A program made the position numbers and the translations under genes. Under the pieces are notes generated by a model. That model was not told the DNA's origin, made no database searches, and worked only from the letters and a program-made list of their open reading frames with translations. DNA of 49,232 nucleotides, from positions 1 to 49,232 of the forward strand of contig JAMPEY010000023.1 in assembly GCA_023664665.1 (NCBI GenBank). Direction: 5' to 3'. The stretch's first letter is position 1; every line of letters begins with the position of its first letter. This document shows positions 14,633 through 23,203 of the stretch, piece by piece. Origin of the DNA: Lachnoclostridium sp. Its GTDB lineage: Bacteria; Bacillota; Clostridia; Lachnospirales; Lachnospiraceae.

Positions 14633-16288
14633 CTACTCCTTTTGAGGATTCAGGGCAAGCGCCGCCGCAAAAGGCAGTGCAATCATTATCGGATAGAGAT
14701 ACCGAAGCTGAACGGTGGGACCCAGAAATAATGTGATGTAATATCCCAACACCAGAGAAAGCGGAATCAGCATCCGGTACTTTTTTTGTGTAAGAAGCAC
14801 GGCCGCCAACAATAAATACAGCCACAAATAAGTACCCGGCACAAACAGGTATTTTAGGATGGGCAGTTTCAGATATCCGTTTGTATCCGCCCATGATTCC
14901 AACGCTTCGTGAAGACTTTCCCATTTGGAATCCTTATAAATGCCTCTGGCATATAAAACATCCTCCACCCATCTGGTCTGTACATATCCCAGACCTCTTT
15001 CCGCGCCGTTTACATTGATAATCGCATGGCTCACATCCCCGGGCGCCAGATATCCGGCATTCACCGCCAGCGCGGCGTTTACAAAATCTCCCGGATACTC
15101 TGCCAATAAATGCAGATATGTCCCGATAAAATCCTCTGTCCGATATCTGACTATATAAGTGTTGGTATGGCGTTTCACAGGGTCTGAGATATCCGGTCTA
15201 TACTCCAGATAACTTTCATCCAGAAGGAAATCCCGAATCAATGCCTTATCTTCTTCCGACATGCTATTGTCATCCTCCGAAAGCAGTCCTGCACCGCCAT
15301 GATATATCATGCAACGGGCAAGCTGTTGAATCGGCATACTGAGCATCTCTCTTTTGTCCCCCTGTTCGGCCCCCACTGCGCTAAACAACAGTGTAAGAGA
15401 GATATTTCCCACAACAAACGCCAAAAATGCATTGGCAAGCAATCTTCCCTGACACTTCCGATATTCTTTATCCCGCCAGAGTCCCAAAAGACAAATGCAC
15501 AACAATACCAGCATAGCATATTTTCCGTTATTGCGAAAAAGAATCATTCCCAAAGTGCTGACAAAAAACAGGGCATCCTGTCCCGCCGGCCGCAGAGAAT
15601 TTCTTTTTGACCGTAGAATAGCATATATCGACAGTATTTGCAACAAAAAAAAGCCGCTGAATACCGTGTCCTTGATTGTGCTAATGCTCATGTACCAATG
15701 AAAAGGATACAACATCTCGTACAACAACAGTAAAATCTGCAGGGTAGGAGATGCCCCCGCCCTGTTTACCAAAAAGTTTCCGTAAGTAAAAGCTCCCGCT
15801 AAAAATAAAAGCTGCAGACATCCGTAAATACCGATTCCCGTATTCGTGTCTCCGAATACATTTTTCCCTATATTCATAGCTCCTTCCAGCAACAGGGTAT
15901 GGGCTATAGGATGGTGGTCATTATAAGAATGACTCTCTATCTGACCGGTCTGCACATCGGTATCATAGGAACAGATGGCGGGATAATAGGCGAGATAACA
16001 GGGGAGCCAACTGAGCACAATCAACAAAAAAATAACCGCAAAGGCTCCCGCCGGTAAAATCCGCTTTTCACCATGCAAAAGCTTCTTGGACAGCAAAGCC
16101 GGAAGACGATGAACCGCCTCTCCTGCTGCATATCCCAAAAGTCCCCCTGCCGCCAGACTGATGAGCAGAATCCCGAGCAGATATTTCCCGTTCCATACAA
16201 TATTTCCGTTTTGAGCCAAATCCCTCTCCGCTTTCTGAAAGAACACAAAGAGGAATCCTAACAGAACAAAAAGTCCGTTTCTCCTCAT
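14633..16288 (-). CDS. DUF6020-like polytopic membrane protein
   Basis: The 551-residue protein has about eleven to thirteen membrane helices with a large extracytoplasmic loop (about 300-460). The loop after the second helical block reads PAICSYDTDVQTGQIESHSYNDHHPIAHTL, a signature I associate with the DUF6020 family, common in Lachnospiraceae glycan loci. The acidic and histidine residues there suggest a GT-C-like catalytic site facing outward. The ATG at 16288 is chosen over a TTG at 16303; the ribosome-binding site is weak. It lies 45 bp after a polyprenyl-phosphate GT2 gene, its probable sugar-donor partner. Family assignment is moderately sure, function inferred. Confidence 0.75.
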   Translation of the reverse strand: MRRNGLFVLLGFLFVFFQKAERDLAQNGNIVWNGKYLLGILLISLAAGGLLGYAAGEAVHRLPALLSKKLLHGEKRILPAGAFAVIFLLIVLSWLPCYLAYYPAICSYDTDVQTGQIESHSYNDHHPIAHTLLLEGAMNIGKNVFGDTNTGIGIYGCLQLLFLAGAFTYGNFLVNRAGASPTLQILLLLYEMLYPFHWYMSISTIKDTVFSGFFLLQILSIYAILRSKRNSLRPAGQDALFFVSTLGMILFRNNGKYAMLVLLCICLLGLWRDKEYRKCQGRLLANAFLAFVVGNISLTLLFSAVGAEQGDKREMLSMPIQQLARCMIYHGGAGLLSEDDNSMSEEDKALIRDFLLDESYLEYRPDISDPVKRHTNTYIVRYRTEDFIGTYLHLLAEYPGDFVNAALAVNAGYLAPGDVSHAIINVNGAERGLGYVQTRWVEDVLYARGIYKDSKWESLHEALESWADTNGYLKLPILKYLFVPGTYLWLYLLLAAVLLTQKKYRMLIPLSLVLGYYITLFLGPTVQLRYLYPIMIALPFAAALALNPQKE

Positions 16289-16333
16289 GACTGCCCCCAC
16301 CAAGTTAGATTTCCTTAGAAAATCTTTTCATTT

Positions 16334-17266
16334 TCATCTTGCATATTTCTCCATATGCACACGGTTCAGGCGATATTCAAAATCCCGTCTATCCTTCGCC
16401 GCCATAACCTCCAGAATCATCCCCGCAAAAAAAGACTGAATGCCTGCCAGCACCATGAATCCGCAGACTATCAATGTAGGGAATCTGGGAACCAGCCCCG
16501 TCTGTAAATATACCCCGACAATGGGAATCATCAGAATCGCCGCAATCAGCACCAGCAAAACACACAATGCCCCAAAGAAACGCAGAGGCTTATAGTTCTT
16601 ATATAATTGCAGCATCTTGCATATCACACGCATTCCGTCACTGTAGGTATTTAACTTGGACTGGCTTCCCTCCGGACGGTCGCGGTATTCCACTACCACA
16701 TTTTCCACCTGCATATTATAATTTACCGCATGAATCGTCATCTCTGTCTCAATTTCAAACCCTTGGGAAAAAATAGGGAAGGTTTTGACAAACTCATAGC
16801 TGAAAGCCCGATATCCCGTCATGATATCCTTAATATGGGAATGAAACAGGCTATTAATCCCCATACGCATAAGACTGTTGCCAAAATTGTGGAAGCGGCG
16901 CTTATTTTCCGTAAAATAGGTGGAAGAAAGCCTGTCCCCCACTACCATATCGGCATTTTTTTCAAGCACCCTGTCTACCATTTCCCTTGCACATTCAAGA
17001 GGATAGGTATCATCCCCATCCAGCATCAGATAGCATTCCGCATCAATTTCACGAAACATCCGGCGAATCACATTGCCTTTTCCCTGCTTATACTCATGGC
17101 GGATAATGGCGCCCTCCGCCTCTGCCAGCTTCGCCGTATCATCCGTAGAATTATTATCATAAACATAGACTACCGCCTCCGGCAGAGTCCTTTTCACATC
17201 CCTGACCACCTTGGAAATCGTCTGCTCTTCATTATAACAGGGAATCAGTACCGCTATTTTATCCAT
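16334..17266 (-). CDS. Polyprenyl-phosphate family 2 glycosyltransferase with two membrane helices
   Basis: The 310-residue protein starts with IAVLIPCYNEEQTISKVV and carries VYDNNSTDDT and the DXD site LMLDGDDTYP. The acceptor segment is DIMTGYRAFSYEFVKTFPIFSQGFEIETEM. Two C-terminal membrane helices (about 235-290) anchor it. It is first in the minus-strand operon running to 7051. The start at 17266 is favoured by AGAGGAAAG directly upstream, although the ATG four codons earlier is possible. A good -10 (TATAAT, 17338-17343) lies upstream with a poor -35. It probably charges polyprenyl phosphate with hexose at the cytoplasmic face. Confidence 0.9.
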   Translation of the reverse strand: MDKIAVLIPCYNEEQTISKVVRDVKRTLPEAVVYVYDNNSTDDTAKLAEAEGAIIRHEYKQGKGNVIRRMFREIDAECYLMLDGDDTYPLECAREMVDRVLEKNADMVVGDRLSSTYFTENKRRFHNFGNSLMRMGINSLFHSHIKDIMTGYRAFSYEFVKTFPIFSQGFEIETEMTIHAVNYNMQVENVVVEYRDRPEGSQSKLNTYSDGMRVICKMLQLYKNYKPLRFFGALCVLLVLIAAILMIPIVGVYLQTGLVPRFPTLIVCGFMVLAGIQSFFAGMILEVMAAKDRRDFEYRLNRVHMEKYAR

Positions 17267-17337
17267 CTTTCCTCTCATTCCGCCATATCGGCATCTCCCA
17301 AAGCTGATAAATTTTCCACTTTTTACATTTTAACATG

Positions 17338-17343
17338 ATTATA
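17338..17343 (-). promoter_or_regulatory. Candidate -10 of the 7-17 kb glycosylation operon
   Basis: TATAAT preceded by AAAG lies 72 bp upstream of the first gene of the minus-strand operon. No good -35 hexamer is found at 17 nt, so an activator may be needed. It lies 30 bp from the divergent promoter in the adjacent 169-bp repeat. Confidence 0.4.
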
Positions 17344-17373
17344 CTTTATCATCCACTATTTTTATAAAAGAAT

Positions 17374-17542
17374 TTATGGTATAATAATTCTGCTATCGCA
17401 GAATCCAAGTCAGCTTGCGCTGCCTTGCCCTCACAAAGCAGGGAAACGCTTTGTGAGGCATTATACGGAGCCATGGCTTGAAAATCAAATGTCTGCTTCG
17501 CAGCCGCTTGATTTTCTGCACTCATGGTATAATAATTCTGCT
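17374..17542 (+). repeat. 169-bp structured repeat, left copy (inverted partner at 45591-45759)
   Basis: This segment matches the reverse complement of 45591-45759 with 7 differences and no gaps (about 96%). It contains several internal stems: ATTCTGC/GCAGAAT, CCTCACAAAGC/GCTTTGTGAGG (11 bp), and GAAAATCAA/TTGATTTTC enclosing CTGC/GCAG. Both ends carry TGGTATAAT, an extended -10 reading toward the plus-strand gene at 17576. A 38-bp segment starting at 17376 is repeated exactly at 17524-17561, so the copy looks like one and a quarter units of a 148-bp tandem element. No transposase is nearby. Confidence 0.95.
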
Positions 17543-17575
17543 ATCGCAGAATCCAAGTCAGAATGTGAGGAGAAC

Positions 17576-20500
17576 ATGAAATTATTGCTTCAAAAAATAG
17601 ATTCCTTTTCTCTATGGTTTGTCCGAATTCTCTCCCTGATATTCACTGGAGGTCTGTTTATCAGCGCCTTTTTTGCCACCTGTTATGCTTCGGACATGAC
17701 CTCCCAGCAGGTTCTCACAAGGAACGATTCCGTTCTTTGGAATTTGGCGGGACTCGCATTCTTTTTGCTTCTTTTTGCCGCAATACAACATCTGACAGGC
17801 AAAAATGTCAAAAAGAGGCTTCCCCTGCTGCTTCATCTGGTCTGTGCATGGTGCATACTGACAGGCATTCTTCTTGTGCTGTTCAGCAAGACCGTTCCTG
17901 CCGCCGATGCCATGTCCGTATATGCGGCTGCCGAAAATCTCGCTTACGGCGATACTTCCGTCATACATCCTACGGATTCCTATCTGTCCTATTATCCCCA
18001 GCAGATAGGGCTCCTTGCTTTTTTTGAACTGATTATCCGTATTTGGAAATTGTTCCCCTTGGGGCTGCCTGCCTACCATATCATCAAGTGCATCTATGTT
18101 CTGTTAGGGTGTGTTATCATTGTATTCCAATACCGTACAGTTGAACTTTTGTGGAATGACCTTCGGACGAACTGTTGTTACCTTTTATTAATCGGTTTCA
18201 ATCTGCCTTTTCTCATATATACTTCTTTTGTTTATGGGGAAATCCCCTCTTTTGCCGCAATGAGCGCAGGCATTTATTATCTGTTTGGTCTGTTTCGCGC
18301 TGCGGCTGCGGACTCCGAACAACCTTCCGCAATCAGGCGCCATTTCCTGTTAAGCCTGTTATTTCTTACTCTGAGCGTCCTTTTGCGCAAGAACTCTCTG
18401 ATTTTTATCATTGCCGTCTGCATTGTGGCATTATTTCAGTTTTTCAGACAGCATAGGCCGATTCTTTTACTGTTTGCCATACTGTGCGCCGTCTGCAGCT
18501 TATCCGTTCTTCCTCTTGTACAGAAAATATATGAATACCGTGCCGGCAATACCTTGAGTTCCGGCGTGCCTCCACTTTCTTATTTTGCCATGGGTATGCA
18601 GGAATCTTCCCGGGGAAACGGCTGGTATAACGGGTTTAACTTTAATACCTATCAGGAGGCAGACATGGATGCACAGGCGGCATCCGCCGTCAGCCGCACC
18701 GCCATCGAAGAAAGAATGAATTACTTTAGGGCTCATCCCGGTTATGCCGCAGATTTTTATTGGAAAAAGTATCTGAGCCAATGGGCGGACGGCACCTATG
18801 CCTGCAGACAGGCAACTCTTGCCACCTTTGGAGGCAGGCATGCATTTTTTAACAGCCTGTATGCCGGAGAACACAGCAAATACTTCATTGAATATGGCAA
18901 TCATTATCAAAACCTGATTTATCTCGGCGTCTTTTTGTTCTGCTTGGGAAATGTGGTATCCCATTGGCTACCCCATGGTTTCCGTCGTAAAAATCACCGG
19001 GATTCTGCCATATCTTCCCCTCCGGTCGTTTTGCATCCGTTAGACGGTCTGCCCCTGTATCTGGGACTCATTGCCGCCTTCGGGGGATTTCTCTTTCATA
19101 TGGTATGGGAAGCAAATTCCCGTTATATTTTTTCATACAGCCTGTTGCTGATTCCGTATGCCGCTTATGGTCTCTCCGGACTGATTGCAAAGGGAATAAG
19201 AAAGATGAATTGTGCGCCGAAAACAACGCAGAAATTGTTATTGTGCATTCTGCTTTTCTGCGGTTTGTTTTTATTCGGCTATTTTCGCACTGCCTACTAT
19301 CATTTTGACCAAACCAGACAAAATGACATTGCCGCTCTGAAAACGGGGGATTATGAATGCCTGCTTTTGTCCATGTATCCCACGGAACCCTTTGATTCAG
19401 AAACCTTTTCCTATTACCGGGGTACAGCCACACTAAAAGCCAATCACCGTTTTGAGAACCTAAACGATATCGGCAGCTATCTAAGCGCCGCCATAGATGC
19501 CAATGAAAAGCTTACTAATATCTATATCGGTCTGGATGCGTCTGCCATCGGCGCCCAATACTATTTTCATGCTTCCCTGTACCATAGGGAATATCAAAAA
19601 AAAATAGTGCCGCTGATATCCGCTCATCCGCAGATTACCTTTGAAATCCTGCTGCCGTACTATTCCTTAAATTATTGGCAGACTCTGTCGAATAAACAAC
19701 AGGAGGAGTCGCTGAATGCATACCGGAACTTTGTCAATATTTTTTCCGGATACTCCAATGTAAAAATTTATTTTCCCGGCTATGAAGAGTGGTTGATCTG
19801 CAATCCCGGAAATTATGACGCCCCCGATTCCTGCAATCCGGACATTACCTCTTTTCTGCTGGCTCTCACTTTTCGGGATGACTATTACTGCCTGACTGCG
19901 GATAACATGGAACAGCGTTTTGCGGCGTTGAAATCCCTGCTGACAAATTATGCCGAAATTTCTGTGGATTTATCCGGCTATGACATTATCTTTTTCGGTG
20001 ACAGCGTTATCGGGAACTACACCAACAGCCTGTCCATTCCCGGTGTGGTGCAGGGATTCAGCGGCGCTCATACTTTTAATCTGGGATATGGCGGAAGCAG
20101 CGCCACCATGAGTCAGGAGCCTTCTGCCGCAAGCCTCCACACAATACTGGATGCTTTTCTTGCAAAAGATTTATCCTCTCTTGACCCGGCCACACAGCCC
20201 TATATCGGCTTACAGACCTATATTAGTGATATTTCATCCGAAAATGCGAAAGAGAATCGGAAAACCTGTTTCATCATCAACTACGGACTGAATGATTATT
20301 TTTCCGGCTGGTGCATTGATTCTAAAGAGCCGTTTGATATCTATACTTATAAAGGAAGCCTTCGCAGTGCCGTAACCAAGCTGCAAAAGGCTTATCCCCA
20401 CAGTATGATTCTTCTGATGACTCCTAATTTCTGTACCTATTTCAACAACGGAACGGAACCGCAAAGCGATGCGGGCGGTCAGTTAACCGATTATGTGAAT

Positions 20501-20671
20501 GTGGTATTGGAACTTTCCGAAGAGCTTGATATCCCTTGTCTGGACAACTATCACAACCTCGGCATAAACGCCGCCAATCATACGCAATATCTGGCTGACG
20601 GCTGCCACCCTAACGAATGGGGGCGTTACCTGATCGGACGGCATATCCTGCAGACCATACAAAATCAGTAG
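17576..20671 (+). CDS. Membrane glycosyltransferase-like protein fused to an SGNH hydrolase domain
   Basis: The 1031-residue protein joins two modules. Residues 1-560 are polytopic, about 11-13 helices, with an early outward loop AADAMSVYAAAENLAYGD and YTSFVYGEIPSFAAMSAGIYY, resembling GT39/ArnT-like mannosyltransferases. After a linker, residues about 800-1031 form an SGNH/GDSL domain: GDS with Ser810, GLND at 904-907 and the Asp1008/His1011 pair in DGCHPNEWG. SGNH domains remove or transfer O-acyl groups, so one protein may both add and modify a surface sugar (inference). The start at 17576 follows GAGGAG by 5 nt; longer frames run through the repeat. Its 3' end overlaps the convergent gene by 7 bp. 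Confidence 0.82.
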   Translation: MKLLLQKIDSFSLWFVRILSLIFTGGLFISAFFATCYASDMTSQQVLTRNDSVLWNLAGLAFFLLLFAAIQHLTGKNVKKRLPLLLHLVCAWCILTGILLVLFSKTVPAADAMSVYAAAENLAYGDTSVIHPTDSYLSYYPQQIGLLAFFELIIRIWKLFPLGLPAYHIIKCIYVLLGCVIIVFQYRTVELLWNDLRTNCCYLLLIGFNLPFLIYTSFVYGEIPSFAAMSAGIYYLFGLFRAAAADSEQPSAIRRHFLLSLLFLTLSVLLRKNSLIFIIAVCIVALFQFFRQHRPILLLFAILCAVCSLSVLPLVQKIYEYRAGNTLSSGVPPLSYFAMGMQESSRGNGWYNGFNFNTYQEADMDAQAASAVSRTAIEERMNYFRAHPGYAADFYWKKYLSQWADGTYACRQATLATFGGRHAFFNSLYAGEHSKYFIEYGNHYQNLIYLGVFLFCLGNVVSHWLPHGFRRKNHRDSAISSPPVVLHPLDGLPLYLGLIAAFGGFLFHMVWEANSRYIFSYSLLLIPYAAYGLSGLIAKGIRKMNCAPKTTQKLLLCILLFCGLFLFGYFRTAYYHFDQTRQNDIAALKTGDYECLLLSMYPTEPFDSETFSYYRGTATLKANHRFENLNDIGSYLSAAIDANEKLTNIYIGLDASAIGAQYYFHASLYHREYQKKIVPLISAHPQITFEILLPYYSLNYWQTLSNKQQEESLNAYRNFVNIFSGYSNVKIYFPGYEEWLICNPGNYDAPDSCNPDITSFLLALTFRDDYYCLTADNMEQRFAALKSLLTNYAEISVDLSGYDIIFFGDSVIGNYTNSLSIPGVVQGFSGAHTFNLGYGGSSATMSQEPSAASLHTILDAFLAKDLSSLDPATQPYIGLQTYISDISSENAKENRKTCFIINYGLNDYFSGWCIDSKEPFDIYTYKGSLRSAVTKLQKAYPHSMILLMTPNFCTYFNNGTEPQSDAGGQLTDYVNVVLELSEELDIPCLDNYHNLGINAANHTQYLADGCHPNEWGRYLIGRHILQTIQNQ

Positions 20672-21954
20672 TACATTTTTCCCTGCATTAAATCCTTAAA
20701 ATAATACAATCCACACGCCAGATGCCACAGATAGGCAGTCCACTGCGCGCCCAAAAGCAGTTTCGCTTTCAGGACTTTTCCGTTTTTGGGAGCCGCAACG
20801 ACATCCGCCGTGTCTTTCAGCAAAAGCAGAAGCGCCCCTACAAAACCGAAAAAGATACCGTACATATATCCCCAGGAAAAATTAAAATCCTGTTTGCGGA
20901 AGCCTTTCTCATACAGAAAAAAGGCAGTTAAAAATCCCATCAGATAAATCTGCCAGGAAAAACGATAAAAATCATTCTTTTCCCAAAGCTCTTTCATCTT
21001 TCCGATATGACAGACGAAAACCAGAATCGGAAAGCCAATGGCTAAAGCAATGGCAAGGGGAATATTGCTGCAATACATTCTCCACACTTCTCCAAAACAA
21101 AATCCGACGCCGCCTTCCTGTCCTTCCTGCGGCACAAACACCCCCCTGTATTGATACAGCAAATCAATAAAGGTGGGCACAAAACATACACCCAACTGTA
21201 TCGTCGGAACAATATTATGGAATTTTGACCGAAAAAGGCGGTACAGCATAATTAACCCTGCCGTTGCCACCATCACAAGGGTAAAGCTGGGTTTCGTCAT
21301 GGTAGCAAGCAGCAAAAACAGGGAAAACAGCACATAATCCTTCATTGCCACTCCCGCCTGCGGTTTCTTCCATTTTCCACCATATCCCTGCTCGTAACAA
21401 CCTAAAAGCTTGGCAAACAGGAAAAATGTCACCACCGCAAAGGGTCTTGCCGCCATATAGGTTGCATTGTGAAAGGGATTGGCCGTGAATACTCCCAGAT
21501 AATTATAAAGAATGCCGGGCAGATAAATACCCTTCGGCGGATAAAGCATGGAAATAAAGAACAGGGACATGCCGGCCAGACTAATCAGCACGCCTGCCAG
21601 CCATTTACATTTTTTTAAAGAATTCTCCAAGCTTTCTAATAGCATCTGATTTAAAAAAAACTTAGTGATAACCATTGCCAAACCGTTTAAAATCACTGTC
21701 GCCAAAGCAACAGACATTTCCGGGCTTTCAAAAAGACTGATAAAAGCAGCGAGTTTAAAAAAAATAGGATATGGATAACTATATATCTCATTCAATCCTT
21801 GTATTTCCAAAACATAGGCATGCATATCCGAAGGGTACCAAAAAGAACTGATGGTCTGCCAATAAAATAATAATAATGTTATTGCCGATGCAGCCAATAC
21901 CAACACCATAAAAAAGAGACCATCGATCCATTTATTGATTCTCTTCTGCTCCAT
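20665..21954 (-). CDS. Multi-spanning membrane protein, paralogue of the 9307-10671 gene
   Basis: The 429-residue protein has about ten membrane helices. It shares diagnostic blocks with its paralogue: TKPSFTLVMVATAG, PFHNATYMAARPFAVVTFF, and YEKGFRKQDFNFSWGYMYGI. The stretch between the first two helices holds YPSDMHAYVLEIQGL, an acidic loop in the place GT-C glycosyltransferases use for catalysis. GGAGG lies 7 nt before the ATG. It lies 26 bp downstream of gmd and is last in the minus-strand polysaccharide locus. Function is unknown; glycosyl transfer is inferred from topology and context. Confidence 0.72.
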   Translation of the reverse strand: MEQKRINKWIDGLFFMVLVLAASAITLLLFYWQTISSFWYPSDMHAYVLEIQGLNEIYSYPYPIFFKLAAFISLFESPEMSVALATVILNGLAMVITKFFLNQMLLESLENSLKKCKWLAGVLISLAGMSLFFISMLYPPKGIYLPGILYNYLGVFTANPFHNATYMAARPFAVVTFFLFAKLLGCYEQGYGGKWKKPQAGVAMKDYVLFSLFLLLATMTKPSFTLVMVATAGLIMLYRLFRSKFHNIVPTIQLGVCFVPTFIDLLYQYRGVFVPQEGQEGGVGFCFGEVWRMYCSNIPLAIALAIGFPILVFVCHIGKMKELWEKNDFYRFSWQIYLMGFLTAFFLYEKGFRKQDFNFSWGYMYGIFFGFVGALLLLLKDTADVVAAPKNGKVLKAKLLLGAQWTAYLWHLACGLYYFKDLMQGKMYY

Positions 21955-21980
21955 CTCGATACCTCCATAAGTTAATGGTA

Positions 21981-23024
21981 TTACATCCGCATCTTTGCTT
22001 CCTGTTTCGCCAAATTCCTGTCATGCTCCGCCATAATACGCACCAACTCCTCATAACTCGTCTTTCTGGGATTCCAGCCTAAGACCGTCTTCGCCTTAGT
22101 GGGATCCCCCAGCAGATTATCCACATCCGTAGGGCGCAGCCATGCGGCATTGACACATACCAGCATTTTGCCTGTGGCATTATCATATCCCTTTTCGTCA
22201 GCGCCGCTGCCTTCCCAGCGGATTTCTATGCCGTTTGCCTGAAAGGCTCTCTCCGTAAAATCCCTTACGGTATGCTGTTCACCGGTAGCAATCACAAAAT
22301 CTTCCGGCACATCATGCTGTAACATCATCCACATACATTCCACATAGTCCTTGGCATATCCCCAATCTCTCAGGGAATCCAGATTGCCTAATTCCAGATG
22401 TTCCTGAATCCCCTCCGCAATGCGGCCCGCCGCCAGAGTAATCTTTCTGGTGACAAAATTCTCTCCCCGGCGCTCCGATTCGTGATTAAATAAAATTCCG
22501 TTTACGGCAAACATCCCATAGGCTTCCCTATACTCTTTGATAATCCAGAAACCGTACTGCTTTGCCACCGCATAAGGACTGTAAGGATGAAAAGGAGTGG
22601 TTTCCTTCTGGGGAATTTCCTCCACTTTTCCATAAAGTTCGGAAGTGGACGCCTGATAGATTTTGGTCTTTTGCGCCAGCCCCAGAATCCTTACCGCCTC
22701 CAATATCCGAATAACGCCAATGGCATCCACATCTCCGGAATATTCCGGCACATCAAAGGACACCTGTACATGGGACTGCGCCGCCAGATTATAGATTTCA
22801 TCCGGTCTCACCTTCCCGATAATATTGATAAGAGAAGAGGAATCCGTCAAATCTCCGTCATGCAGCGTCACGGCATTTGCCTCTATCAGATGATTGATGC
22901 GGGCTGTATTGGAAAGGGAAGCTCTTCTGGTAATACCGTGTACCTCATAACCCTTTTCCAAGAGAAACTCCGCCAGATAAGAGCCGTCCTGCCCCGTAAT
23001 CCCTGTAATCAATGCTTTTTTCAT
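21981..23024 (-). CDS. gmd: GDP-mannose 4,6-dehydratase
   Basis: The enzyme makes GDP-4-keto-6-deoxymannose from GDP-mannose, the precursor of GDP-fucose, GDP-rhamnose and GDP-perosamine. The 347-residue protein has the NADP-binding [10 protein letters not shown] motif, a catalytic Thr/Ser-Glu segment STSELYGKV, and the YxxxK pair in [26 protein letters not shown] is highly characteristic of Gmd. The start at 23024 is chosen because [14 protein letters not shown] is the canonical beginning, and the ATG overlaps the stop of a short upstream frame. It follows manC and manA in the same direction. No GDP-fucose synthase is in the window, so the final sugar is not defined. Confidence 0.96.
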   Translation of the reverse strand: MKKALITGITGQDGSYLAEFLLEKGYEVHGITRRASLSNTARINHLIEANAVTLHDGDLTDSSSLINIIGKVRPDEIYNLAAQSHVQVSFDVPEYSGDVDAIGVIRILEAVRILGLAQKTKIYQASTSELYGKVEEIPQKETTPFHPYSPYAVAKQYGFWIIKEYREAYGMFAVNGILFNHESERRGENFVTRKITLAAGRIAEGIQEHLELGNLDSLRDWGYAKDYVECMWMMLQHDVPEDFVIATGEQHTVRDFTERAFQANGIEIRWEGSGADEKGYDNATGKMLVCVNAAWLRPTDVDNLLGDPTKAKTVLGWNPRKTSYEELVRIMAEHDRNLAKQEAKMRM

Positions 23025-23149
23025 ACTAATAACCATGCTCCTTTCTCAACCTGCGAATTCTTGACAACGAAAAGCACATGCTTTTTGTTGTATGTGCCCT
23101 CAAGCACAAATTTGCGTGTGAAAAATTTATTTTTCACACTAACCTCCAT
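23021..23149 (-). CDS. Possible 42-residue coupled leader ORF between manA and gmd
   Basis: The frame begins [20 protein letters not shown] and ends with a TGA that overlaps the gmd ATG (ATGA), an arrangement typical of translational coupling. Its upstream region resembles the hairpin-plus-GGAGG leader found before other genes in these operons. Its own ribosome-binding site is weak. Two strong inverted repeats lie within it. It could be a real coupled peptide, a leader fragment left by recombination, or chance. Confidence 0.3.
   Translation of the reverse strand: MEVSVKNKFFTRKFVLEGTYNKKHVLFVVKNSQVEKGAWLLV
23065..23139 (-). promoter_or_regulatory. Two strong hairpins in the manA-gmd gap
   Basis: CAACGAAAAGCA pairs with TGCTTTTTGTTG (23065-23090, one G-U, 2-nt loop), and GTGTGAAAAAT pairs with ATTTTTCACAC (23116-23139, 11 bp, 2-nt loop). 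They occupy the only sizeable gap in the manC-manA-gmd run. They could limit read-through or protect the mRNA end; neither has a clean terminal T-run on the minus strand. Confidence 0.6.
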
Positions 23150-23203
23150 CCTGCCTTCGTCCGGCGCACAAATCCTAAAACCAATATCTTCATTCTCTTC
23201 ACG

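Noticed and set aside
17453..17575. Upstream extension of the fusion protein through the 169-bp repeat
   Set aside because: The extension repeats in the other repeat copy in a non-coding context, and the ATG at 17576 has a good ribosome-binding site.
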